Assembly (NCBI GenBank): GCA_015143295.1
Contig: CM026564.1
Span: 13,690,416 to 13,754,415, forward strand
DNA from: Tetracentron sinense
Taxonomy: Eukaryota; Streptophyta; Magnoliopsida; Trochodendrales; Trochodendraceae
Length of the DNA: 64,000 nucleotides
Direction of reading: 5' to 3'
The notes under the pieces are model-generated. The model had not been told where the DNA came from. It worked only from the letters and a program-made list of their open reading frames with translations, and did no database searches. The translations under genes and the position numbers were made by a program. Below, piece by piece: positions 12,920-43,131 of this stretch (its first letter is position 1; every line of letters begins with the position of its first letter).

Positions 12920-13039
12920 ATGTCGGCAGGTGATGGCGGAGCAGCTGCTCCTTTTGATGTCTGTGCTCCGAGCCCTTGGGTGGAGGAGGAGTACATCGAG
13001 GAACCTTTGGAGGAACCTCCAGTAGAGGGTTACCATTAG
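12920..13039 (+). CDS. LTR D acidic mini-ORF, 39 aa
   Basis: ATG 12920, TAG 13037-13039. Residues include MSAGDGGAAAPFDVCAPS, PWVEEEYIEEPLEEP and VEGYH. It differs from the LTR G copy at only two residues, Val/Ile exchanges. Predicted small acidic protein, no known domain. An acceptor-like CGGCAG lies inside codons 3-4. Confidence 0.5.
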   Translation: MSAGDGGAAAPFDVCAPSPWVEEEYIEEPLEEPPVEGYH

Positions 13040-13539
13040 GTGGTTGTAGATTCTGAGTGAATAGCTGTGGGTGAGATGAGAGATATACATTCATGTATTT
13101 TGGCGGGTCTGTCCGCACTTTCTTTTGGTTACTTTTTGTATAAACTTGGATTACCATGTGTATATACTTAGAGGTTGTTAGACTTCCGCTGTGTTTTATA
13201 GTTATGTTTCCGCTGTCATCCTCTATTGTATATGCTCTGTGGGTTTTGCAGGTTGGTTGCCAAGCAAGTCATGATTAGTCGTCCAAAGTTCACTCTAACT
13301 CCTAGGGTGGGTTTTGGGTCGCGACAGTAAAAGACAATGTGTGAATGTAAAATATGTATTTATTGATTAAATAGATAAATACAATTCTGGAATGGCTTTC
13401 GTGGGCATATATGTCTAAAATAAGTTCATAAATATTGACAAAGCCAAACATTAGGTTGGTGTTTCTAAGATCGGTTACCTTATGCTTACAAGGATCATAT
13501 CTATTATATTACATAAGCTCCAAGGATCATAAGTCTCGC

Positions 13540-13760
13540 AAGGCTTCTAATAACTCGTAAGAAATACATAAGTCTAAGATCGATTACAAGGCTCACAAAG
13601 CTCATAAGTGCTCACAAGCTCCATGAATTATGTCTAAGATCGGTTTACAAGTCTCCAAGGATCACAAGGAACTCATAAGAACTTATAAGCTCACAAAGAA
13701 CTCATAAGAACTCATAAGCTCACAAGGAACTCACAAAAACTCATAAGCTCATAAGACATA
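13540..13760. repeat. CTCATAAG/CTCACAAG degenerate repeat in LTR E
   Basis: Short units such as AACTCATAAGCTCACAAGG. The counterpart is at 43900-44110 in LTR H. Confidence 0.65.
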
Positions 13761-13940
13761 TACAAGGTGTTTAGTTTTCCACGAAATATAAGATTTGACG
13801 AAAGGTTTTCTATGTTGGTTTTTAAGTGTAAATTATGAATTGTATTCTTTTAAGTACTCGCATGTAATATTATTGTTGTCATAGTATGGTTAGCTAGTAG
13901 TTTGTACACGCTTAGTATTTCATGCTCAGTTGTACATTTT

Positions 13941-14048
13941 ATGTCTGCAGGTCCGTTCGGCATCTGCAACTCCGAGCCATGGGTTGAGGAGGAGTATGCG
14001 GAAAAGAGGCGTCTATCCTGTTACAGTCTCAAGAGGACAGAGATCTAG
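13941..14048 (+). CDS. LTR E acidic mini-ORF, 35 aa, C-terminus frameshifted
   Basis: ATGTCTGCAG start at 13941. Residues MSAGPFGICNSEPWVEEEY, then divergence, stop at 14046. In another frame, 14046-14072 encodes LDRWPCLDY-stop, which matches the C-termini LDRWSYLDYC of LTR H and DVWPYLDYC of LTR I. This copy therefore carries a frameshift. The sequence overlaps a good acceptor TGTCTGCAG. Confidence 0.45.
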   Translation: MSAGPFGICNSEPWVEEEYAEKRRLSCYSLKRTEI

Positions 14049-14332
14049 ATAGGTGGCCCTGTCTAGACTATTGAGTGGAGAGACAATGAAGTTTTTTTTT
14101 TTTTTTTTGTATTTTGATGAGTGGGCATGTCCCCTCTTGTTTTGTTTTAATTATTGCATAAACTTAAAATACAGTCATATGTATAGAAAGAAAAATTTAG
14201 TTTACGCTTCTGCACTATTCTATACTTCCACTATGTTATGCCTTGGGTATTTTTATAGGATGGTTGGTATCAGATATGAAACATCATGAGCCAAAGTATC
14301 CCTAACTACTAGGGGTATTTTGGGTCGCGATA

Positions 14333-15236
14333 GTAAACGTTCGATAGAGCTCAGATTTTGTTAGAACGAAAGTGAGTTTAGTTTGAACCAATTCTCCTAT
14401 TTTATCATATTTTCAATTTCTTTTCTTTATTTTCCTCTTAACATGCAACATAATATTAATTATGATAAAAATATTAACATACATCATATAAATGATACAA
14501 ATATCAATAAATGGAATTCAGGTCTTTATAGATCTGCTATTGGCTCTTCGAATTTGCTACTGATATTCAAAAATCTGGTACTACTATCACAATTGCATAT
14601 TATCTGTTTAAAATATCAGTTTTGAAATTTATCTATTAATCCTAAAGACATCTCTGATCTGCTGTTATTGGATTTTGCATGTGAACAATCTGTTGTTTGC
14701 AATTCTAGATTACAAATCTGATTCTGTAACACTGCTTTCGATGTTTATTTGGTTCAAAAACCAATCTTAAATTTTCAACTATTGCAATCATTTTCTCAAC
14801 AATATACACCGACTGGGTAGGGTTTCTAAGCCTCCTTTTCAAGTAGATCATTGAATAGTTTTTCTTAAAGGTGCCCCATTTGCATCCTAAATTTTGTTTA
14901 CAGATTAGACAGGGAATCACAACACCACTGAGATTGCTTTGCTTACCAAAAGAGAAAAACTCACTTTCTTTGTTTTGTTTTTTTTTAAATCTCTTCCCAC
15001 AATTCACCTCTGTAGGTGTACATCATCCACCGTTCCCAAACAGGCGTTGCGCCTATCAGCCTCATTCCCATCTCCGCAGTAGCAACAATTACTCGCTTTT
15101 ATCACTCTATGAATTTTCCTCAGACTGGCAATACAATCATTCTCTCCCACAACATTTAACAGCTCTTCTTCCTTCATTCTCCACGGTGTCAACAAGTATG
15201 ATCCTTTTTTTAGGGTTAAGATTTGATTAATGGAAT
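14333..15236. other. Intergenic, no gene recognised
   Basis: AT-rich sequence after LTR E. No primer site follows, as expected for a 3' LTR. Short open frames lack any family signature and codon continuity. Confidence 0.5.
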
Positions 15237-15595
15237 TTAATAATGTTATAAATTGAGATTATTCTTGGTCAAATTCAAATTTATATTAATTTGTTAACTT
15301 TTTAAAGTTGTAATTGTAATTTTATTATAAAAATCTCTCTTAGTATTCGTTTAATTCTGTCTACTCCTGTGTGCATTTTGCAGTCTTAATTTTAAAAAAA
15401 AATCTAATTGTAGTTAATAATGTTTTAAATTGAGATTATTCTTGGTCTAATTTAGATTTATATTAAATTTCTAACTTCTTAAAATTATAATTATAATTTT
15501 ATTTTAAAAATATGCCTCCCTTAGTATTAGTTTAATACTCTGTGCATTTTGCAGTCTTAAATTTTTTAAAATTCTAATTATAGTTGTATTTTCAA
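15237..15595. repeat. Two-copy ~180-bp tandem duplication
   Basis: Copies 15237-15413 and 15416-15595 share ATTGAGATTATTCTTGGTC and GTGCATTTTGCAGTCTTAA, with many differences, so the duplication is old. Confidence 0.7.
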
Positions 15596-15815
15596 ATTCT
15601 GTTACTTAAGGGGCGTTTGACAACACTTCTAATAAGTACTAATTTAACTTATTAATCTGAATAATTAGATATCAAAAAACAATTTTAGGTTGGTCTTCAT
15701 CGCTTATCTACCTGAACTAGGGGGTTAGCAGGGTTAGTACTCATGGTGGGCGCTCAATAGCCACACCAAGACTCGTACACTAGTCATACCTCCCCAAAGA
15801 GAGATACACAACCAC

Positions 15816-16106
15816 AGCCTCGGATTCTCTCTGACAGATGCTAGAAAAGTGGCCTCAGGCCACCACACATTATGTGACATGTGGCAATAAAAAAATGAGA
15901 AGTCATTTCATTTTTCCTATGATTTTGACTTTTCCCCACTTGATTTTTCTCTCATTTTTTCTCACTATTTTATCGTCACATGTCACATAATGTGTGGAGA
16001 AGTTAAAATCATGAGAGACAATGAAATGACTTATCCATCACATGTTGCACACATTGTGGTTGCCCGTTGCCACTTTTCTGGCATTTGCTGGAGAGAATCC
16101 GAGGTC
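15816..16106. mobile_element. MULE-type MITE with 9-bp TSD CACAACCAC
   Basis: Terminal inverted repeats of about 38 bp (CCTCGGATTCTCTC... and its complement ...GAGAATCCGAGG). Identical 9-bp direct repeats CACAACCAC at 15807-15815 and 16107-16115. The internal part has CACATTATGTGACATGTGG-type secondary repeats. A 9-bp TSD is the hallmark of Mutator-like elements. No coding capacity. Confidence 0.85.
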
Positions 16107-16187
16107 CACAACCACTACTAGGACAGTGGATAAGTTTTATCAATCGGCATCCTAAGCTAATTTTAGTTATATTATAAATATGGGAAA

Positions 16188-16341
16188 TGCTATGTAGACC
16201 TTTTAGGGCCGAGACCACCGAGACCGTGCTCTAAGAGCACGGATTTCAGGTAGGACCTACCATGTGAAATGGGCCCCACCTGAATCCCGTGCTCTTAGAG
16301 CACAGTCTCGGGAGTCTCGGCCTAAAGGGGTCTCCGTAGCA
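16188..16341. mobile_element. Short foldback MITE
   Basis: Ends TGCTATGTAGACCTTTTAGG and the imperfect complement ...AAAGGGGTCTCCGTAGCA. The inner arms GTGCTCTAAGAGCACGG and CCGTGCTCTTAGAGCAC are nearly perfect. About 154 bp, roughly 370 bp upstream of the kinase TATA-like box. Confidence 0.75.
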
Positions 16342-16708
16342 AGTCCAATAAATATACCCTACTTCAGTATTTAGTTTAATCATCTCACGTGTGAGTCATC
16401 ATTTTCTCTTGCTTTTCAAACCTGTCGTTCCATTTACTATTTAGCAATCATTAACGAGACTTGACATTCCAAACATAACCGTTGAGGATTATCCAAAAAA
16501 GCAGAATGGTACTTCTTAATTCGAAACAGACGGGTATCATTTTTTGACACGCAGTTCGAGTTTAAATATGAGACAGCTCTGCTTCAACGTTATGAAAGGG
16601 GGAGCTTCCCTTTCTGGATGGCAGTTCTGTTATTATCGGAGCAATAAAGCTACTAAACTGCCACTCTCTTTAACCCAAATTACAGAACTGCCACACAACT
16701 CTGTATTC

Positions 16709-16752
16709 AAACACGCGGTCCGGCAAACACGCGGTCCGGCTCCTATTTAATT
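16709..16752 (+). promoter_or_regulatory. Core promoter candidate of the kinase: tandem GC-rich repeat and TATA-like box
   Basis: CTATTTAATTTC around 16743 is TATA-like. Directly upstream, a 15-bp motif containing ACGCGGTCCGGC is repeated twice head to tail (16710-16740). ACGCG is also a CAMTA-type core. Functional use is inference. Confidence 0.4.
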
Positions 16753-16759
16753 TCTTTTC

Positions 16760-16876
16760 TTTCACAATGTTGGGACAGAGATTTCCACCAAGCTTCCTCT
16801 CATTGCCTTTTTCTGCCTTCTCTCCATTTTTCGATCACGAGAGAATTCTCAACAGTAGCCCTAAACGAGGAACCAG
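16760..16876 (+). other. Predicted 5' UTR exon of the PTI1-like kinase
   Basis: A CT-rich leader precedes a good donor (ACCAG|GTGAGC at 16876/16877). An intron of about 1.1-1.2 kb then runs to the coding exon at 18093. A 5' UTR intron is plausible because no in-frame coding lies between. The transcription start is inferred from the TATA-like motif, not measured. Confidence 0.55.
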
Positions 16877-17484
16877 GTGAGCTTTTTCTCTTTAGTTTGA
16901 TCCAACTAGATTTCAAGACATTTATTTTCAATTCGATCGTGTCTTGATTCTGGGTTTATATTCCTTTTATCTGTCTTTTGAGGTTTATTTAATTGATTTC
17001 TTTCTTGCATTCTGATCGTGTCTCGAATTCTGTGGGATTTTTCCTTTTGGAATTTTTGTACCAGATCTGTTATTTTCTTGTGAATTTAGGGAGTTTTAAA
17101 GCGAATCTCATCATGCTTTTGCTTTGATAGTGGTTAATTCGACCGGTTCTTCTTTTGATTGCTATTTGAATTTAGCGATTCTTTCACCCTTATTCAGGAT
17201 AAGCTTTGGGAATTCAGATTCTTTTCATCAAAATCAATTGTCGATTCTTTGAGAAATATGCATTGGTTTGTAGAAGGTCGATTACTGATCATTTCCAATT
17301 ACCCTTGGGAACACGCATTTGATCAAATTCTGTTTGGAGGAGTAGCATCTTCTGATTTCCGGGGTGTATTATTATTCTCTTCGTGGTATTGTTGCCTTGT
17401 TATGGCATTTAATGCTTATATTAATACTTTTAATGGATCTTAGATGATCTATTTGAGCTTTATTTATTGATTCTGCTTACAGTT

Positions 17485-17595
17485 AAAACGAATTAGTTGT
17501 AGTTTGCGGATGATTGCTTGCATCTGAAGGGACTAGTCCTTCCTTGTCAAGGTTGGGACACCCACCGTTACATAAAAAAAAAAACGAATTAGTTG
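17485..17595 (+). mobile_element. 5'-truncated SINE with target duplication
   Basis: Direct repeats AAAACGAATTAGTTG at 17485-17499 and 17581-17595 enclose an 81-bp insert ending GGGACACCCACCGTTACAT plus poly(A). Its GGGACTAGTCCTTCCTT matches the SINE at 31247. It lies in the 5' UTR intron. Confidence 0.85.
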
Positions 17596-18092
17596 GGCAA
17601 TTTGTTTTTATCTTGGAACAATAATAATTATGATAGGCAGCTTTTGGCATGTTACTATCTTAATCATTTATTTTTTTAAAGGCTGCAATTGTTTGGAGGG
17701 AAAATAGGTGCACTAATTTATTTTCGGGAGAAAAGCTAATTTTTATGTTTGGAATGCTGCAAAATGAGCTTTTTAATGCAAATAATTCTGTAACTTTTGC
17801 TTTATGTTTGAGGAAAATAATTAGGTTCCCAATTTTGTTTTCATTTCCACAACGTTTTCCCTCTAAACAAAAAAAGCTTAAAGGAAATTTGTATCAATAT
17901 TGATTTATTTATTATGTTGTCAACTGAAGCTATTGTGCATCATATTTTAGGTTATGTGTACAATCAATAAATTTAGTTGTGTGACATAATTGGCGGTGGT
18001 TATACAGGCACACGCAGCCTCTCCTGGTTTCTTTGGATATTTAGAGAATTACCTGAACCAATCAAAATATTGATTTAAGGAAGAAAGGCAGG

Positions 18093-38945
<20,853 letters not shown>

Positions 38946-39035
38946 ATGAATGAAGCTTTGTGCCCATTCGTTTTCATGTATCAGAATTCTGCATCTTGTG
39001 CATTGTTTGGTTTCATTTGCTGGTGGATTTAGGTA

Positions 39036-39322
39036 GCGTTTGTTAACACTAGTCTAAAAGAAGTGCTTATTTGAAAATTATGCTTAGTTGGACTTTAAAT
39101 TTTTAAGTTGAAGGTTAATTGCATGTCTACATGTTAGAGATTTTAGGAGTAAAAACCTCTACTTTAAAAAGTAGTTCCATAGCTACTTTTTATGGTAGAG
39201 GTTTTTACCCCTAAAATCTCTAAAATGTAGACATGCAATTAACCTTCAACTTAAAAATCTAAAGTCTAACTAAGCATAATTTTCAAATAAGTATTTCTTT
39301 TTAGACTTGTGTTAACAAACGC
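39036..39322. mobile_element. Hairpin MITE directly downstream of the kinase stop
   Basis: GCGTTTGTTAACAC...GTGTTAACAAACGC; the 287 bp folds along its whole length, with AGGTTAATTGCATGTCTACAT complementary to its partner. It starts 90 bp after the stop codon, so probably lies in the 3' UTR. The TSD is not clear; the termini resemble hAT-type MITEs. Confidence 0.85.
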
Positions 39323-39970
39323 CAGCCCGGGGCAAGTTCTCTTTCTTTTTTGTCATCGTGTTGAGATTGGATGTGTTGGATTGCAAAGGCAAGGCGTTTT
39401 GCAGGTCTCTGTTGTGGTCTGTCGGTTGCTATCACACCGTGGTGCCATAGTCGTGAAGCATAACTGACATGGGATTTGGTTGTGGTGGATATTTGTGTTG
39501 AGTATTCATTTCTGCAATGCCTCTTTCCCCCTTTACTAAGTCCCATTAACTGTGTAGATTCAATTTTTTCATGGCTCCTACATAAAATAGTCTAATAACG
39601 CAGAGTTTATGTAACATTAATTATGCGATTTACCTTATAAGGGTTTATTGAAAACAATTAATTTGAAATGAAAAGAAAGACTTGAGTAAATCAATAAATC
39701 TTTTGTATCTTTTATTGGTGTTATTATTTCTATCCAATTAGATGATCGTAATCATTCAATCAATTGAACTCCACTGATTAGGTTAATGCGCACAAACCCT
39801 AGCCCGCACTTGGTGCGCACGCTCCTTAGTCTTACCATGTTAGCATTCAACCCTTGGGGTTAATGCTTTCCTTCCTAGGGTTTTAAAGAAATGCCGAAGT
39901 GGCGAGGCCAAGGATCGTGCACACCTCTGGCTAGGGCTTCGCTCTCCTTAGCATGATCCCATTATTTAAT
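39323..39970. other. Downstream flank, no gene recognised
   Basis: May include the end of the kinase 3' UTR. No canonical polyadenylation signal stood out. Confidence 0.4.
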
Positions 39971-40019
39971 AAACTGATGGCCATCGATGTGATATAAACA
40001 GATCCATTGCTTAGCACAT

Positions 40020-40180
40020 GATTTTTTGGGGGGTAAATGTGGCTATCCTGGCCCAGACTGGACTAGTCCCACGTTATGCATAGGTAAAAACCCCCAATCC
40101 ATACATCCGATATTTTGATGGGAGCCCAGATTCGATCTCGAGGCCTCTAGGTTTATGGTTCATCCTTCAATTGCTCGACC
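40020..40180 (-). mobile_element. SINE, minus orientation, with ~44-bp flanking repeats
   Basis: Minus strand: A-box-like ATGGTCGAGCAATTGAAGG, B-box-like GAGATCGAATCTGG, 3' GGGACTAGTCCAGTCTGGGC. Flanks 39978-40022 and 40178-40222 repeat ATATAAACAGATCCATTG and TTAGCACATGATT with about three differences. Confidence 0.7.
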
Positions 40181-40317
40181 ATCTATGTAATATAAACAGA
40201 TCCATTGGTTAGCACATGATTCAAAGGGTATAATATCAAATAGAGAAATGATGCATGAAAGGAAAGATAGGGGACAGAGATATGAAAACTCCTACCAAAT
40301 TTGAGGGACCTCCTTTA

Positions 40318-40560
40318 AGTGGCTTTTTTTTCGTTGTCAAGACTTAATGTATGCCATGCAATGCATAAAACCAGACATTGCTCAAGCGGAATGCTTTGCA
40401 GATATACCAGCAACCTACAGGAAAATGCAATGGAATGCACTAATCAGAGTCCGAAGATATTTTAAAGGTACGATGTCATATGGGTTGCATTATGAGAGGA
40501 CTCTAGCTGTACTTGAAGACGATGCAACATTCACTTTTCGACTAGTCTTTAACCAAGTCA
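40318..40560 (+). pseudogene. Copia reverse transcriptase/RNase H fragment
   Basis: LMYAMQCIKPDIAQA and YFKGTMSYGLHYE match the well-known region at the RT-RNase H boundary of Ty1-copia polyproteins. The frame is degenerate and truncated at both sides. Confidence 0.7.
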
Positions 40561-41021
40561 GAAATGACCTAGTCAATCCGACAAGTTTTTAACTAGACTA
40601 GTCTATTATGCCTGATATCTATATGCTACAAACATTATTCTGTTGATTTTTTTATAGAATATCTGGATTCCTCAATGGTTCCTTTGGATTAATTTTTTAT
40701 TAATTAATTGATTAGTCAATCCTGTAAAATGGTTAAATTTAATTTTAACATTTAATATGACTCGACCAATTTAATCAGATTTAAATTGTTTAATTTGAAA
40801 GATTAAATTATCAATTAAAATTAGATTTTGGGACATGTAATTTAATTTTGGAATCTTGACTCAGGAAAGTCATTTGAACTATATGTTATTCTAAAAGATA
40901 TTACCTTAGATTTATTTTAATATTTTATATAACTAAATCAAATTTATTGGTGTGGGACTAAGTTTAAAATAATTTTATTTGGGCATTCTAAACGAGGTTG
41001 TCTTTTGCCAAGCAATGCAAG

Positions 41022-41045
41022 CACTACAAGAAATCGGCTCATCGC
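41022..41045 (+). mobile_element. CACTA transposon terminus
   Basis: CACTACAAGAAATCGGCTCA is the canonical 5' terminus of CACTA (En/Spm) elements. The opposite end was not found, so only a fragment is claimed. Confidence 0.5.
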
Positions 41046-41189
41046 TCACAGTTTTTCTCTGTAATCGTAGGTCATTGATCAAGGTTATAACATGCGAAAT
41101 GAACTGTCTGAAGGGAATCCAGATAAAAAAATATGCGGAATACTGGATCCCGAAGATCTTAACATCATAGAAAATATTTAATATTAATT

Positions 41190-42253
41190 AAGAAGAATAC
41201 CTCGGTGAATGATGTTCACCGGTGACGAACAAAATGATAGAACTTCAGAACTTTTTGTAAAGATTTCTCGAAGAAATATTTCAAGCTCAATCATCGCTCT
41301 TCGCTATCTCCGCGAAGCTTTCGAAACTTTCCTTAGCTTTTTGAAGAATAGAATAATCCTTAGATCAATTCTTAGAAGAAAGATCATTGGATCAAATGGG
41401 ATGAAGGAGATTATGGAGTTCTAACAACTTAGAACCCCACAATAAAGTCCATGAAAATCCCTTGGGCTCCACTCTATAGCTCAGGAAAATTCCTTGAGGT
41501 AATGAATCATGCCCCACACGGTTTTGGGTTGGTTATATTTATAGATATGGATCTTATCCATATCTTGATCATTATCTAATAATGATCATTATCTATTAGA
41601 GTTTCTAATAATGATAACACTTATCATTAATAGAATCATAATTTATCCACAATAGGTTTGTTATCACATAACTTCTATTTTAGGTTTCCTTTTCCAAAAA
41701 GGATTACTAAATAATAGGGATATAATTAACTCCCTAAAAAATAGGGATTATAGAATCTAGATTCTCCACAAAGGAGGGGGGGGGGGGGGGGGGGGGAGCA
41801 AGGGGTGGGCATGAACTACATAGTAGGGATTAAGGTTTATCCTCTTATCTCTTCTTTTATTTCTTCAAAGCTAAGTAATTATCTAATCTCATTAGATAAG
41901 AGATAATTAATTAATAATTATCTACTTACCAAAATCCCTTAAAATTAGGGAACTTAAAAGTAGGCACCGCTTTTAGGGTATCTATCCCATGGGCTTGGGC
42001 CTACCTATAAGGTCCTTTTTATATGGGTTTTATGAATATGGGTTCAACTCATATTTCCTTATATTTGGTTAGTCAAATTATTATTATTTTATCCCTTTAA
42101 TTTAGATTAACATTTAATCTATTTATTAAAAGTTTGTATTTGTTTATGAGCATCTTCACAGATTGTTCTGGGACATTCTAGCCTTGGCATACCCGGTGTT
42201 ATCCCATTGACCCTATAATAGGAAGGACACCGGAATTGCATGTGATGTGAGAT
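41190..42253 (-). mobile_element. LTR 'K' fragment, minus orientation
   Basis: Matches the reverse complement of LTR K2: CACCGAGGTATT end motif, and CATTGACCCTATAATAGGAA with CCGGAATTGCATGTGATGTG near 42195-42250. Homology stops at 42253, where LTR H begins. Contains 21 G in a row at 41776-41796. Confidence 0.6.
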
Positions 42254-43094
42254 ATTTAAGAACCGGAACCAAGTTCACTAGGCATTGAATAGTGTTTTCA
42301 AGGCCTAAACCCTTAATGAAATCGTGGTTTCATGTTTTAAAATGAAAGGAGGTTTTGAATGAATTAAAATGTGTATGGAAAGTTTTATAAATGTTTTAAG
42401 ATCTTGAGGAGAGTTTTCTTTTGTTTGTAGGAGTGAAAACATAATTGGGGTAAGTTTAGTTTGAAAGAAAAAGGGAAGCCTAAACATACCCTCAACTTTA
42501 AAGAGCTCTAAATTTCTCACCACTGATCGGAATTGAGTGATTCTTAAATTTTTGAACATATATCAAAACCCTCTTAAAGGTTCATGTTTATCACTTTTTC
42601 AGATTTTGAGTCGAAGTTGGGTCAAACATCAGATTTCTGAAAACTAGTCTGCTGAAATTCTGGTCTGCTGTAATCCATCCCAAATCAGTCATCTTTAAAG
42701 GTCATTTAGTCCATTAAAAACTTAAAATTAGGATTTGTCCATTATACAAAAAATTGTTCCCCTTTGAATGACGAGTCCAACTTAAGTTGAATCGTTAAAA
42801 TCCGATAAGTGAGTCAAAAGTTATGGCCAAAATGTCAAAGCGAGAAAAACTCAAACAAGTCAGAGTACCTACTCGTCGCCGAGTGCCATGAACTCGTTGA
42901 TGAGTGAGACGAACAAAATGAAAAAAAATATCACTCGTCGACGAATTCAACTCAGAAATGATCTGTAACTTGCCACCGACCTTGGGAGATATTTTCTAAG
43001 ATATTTTTGAAATTTTTCCAACCTTTAGGCTATAAATAGGGTCTGATTTTTGTGGCTAAGGGTTACCAAACCCTTGAATATAATTGAGAGAGAT

Positions 43095-43131
43095 TGAAGA
43101 AGAAGAAGAAGAAGAAGAAGAAGAAGAAGAA
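43095..43131. repeat. (GAA)12 microsatellite
   Basis: Uninterrupted GAA/AAG run in the presumed transcribed leader of LTR H, about 60 bp after its TATA box. Confidence 0.9.

Larger units (their letters stand above)
10870..13326 (+). mobile_element. Solo Gypsy-type LTR 'D', TSD GTAAA
   Basis: TGTAGAGCCCCAG...GGGTCGCGACA, 2,457 bp, flanked by perfect GTAAA at 10865-10869 and 13327-13331. It contains the array 11140-11512, donor-like AAG|GTCGGT (11824), a CATATCCTACGATATG palindrome (about 12368), the mini-ORF and an acceptor-like CGGCAG. It is the least interrupted copy of the family. Confidence 0.93.
8870..13383 (-). mobile_element. LTR 'F' (copia-like, solo?), minus orientation, split by LTR D
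   Basis: The sequence interrupts LTR E. CCTTTATATAAATCC near 9288-9302 is a TATA box on the minus strand. Own length after removing LTR D is about 2.05 kb. It resembles LTR K (to 42253) and K2 (60661-62748) in layout. Exact ends are uncertain: no clean TG...CA was fixed, although ATTCT occurs on both sides (8864-8868, 13384-13388). Confidence 0.55.
2451..14332 (+). mobile_element. Gypsy-type 3' LTR 'E', split by two nested insertions
   Basis: Starts TGTAGAACCCCGG after the polypurine tract and ends TTTTGGGTCGCGATA (CA changed to TA). Its own pieces are 2451-3120, 7878-about 8870 and about 13384-14332. TATAAATA at 8025-8032 and donor-like AAG|GTACTT at 8349. It is interrupted by solo LTR B and by LTR F. 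Its variable palindromes are AAACGTCGATGTTT-like. Confidence 0.85.
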
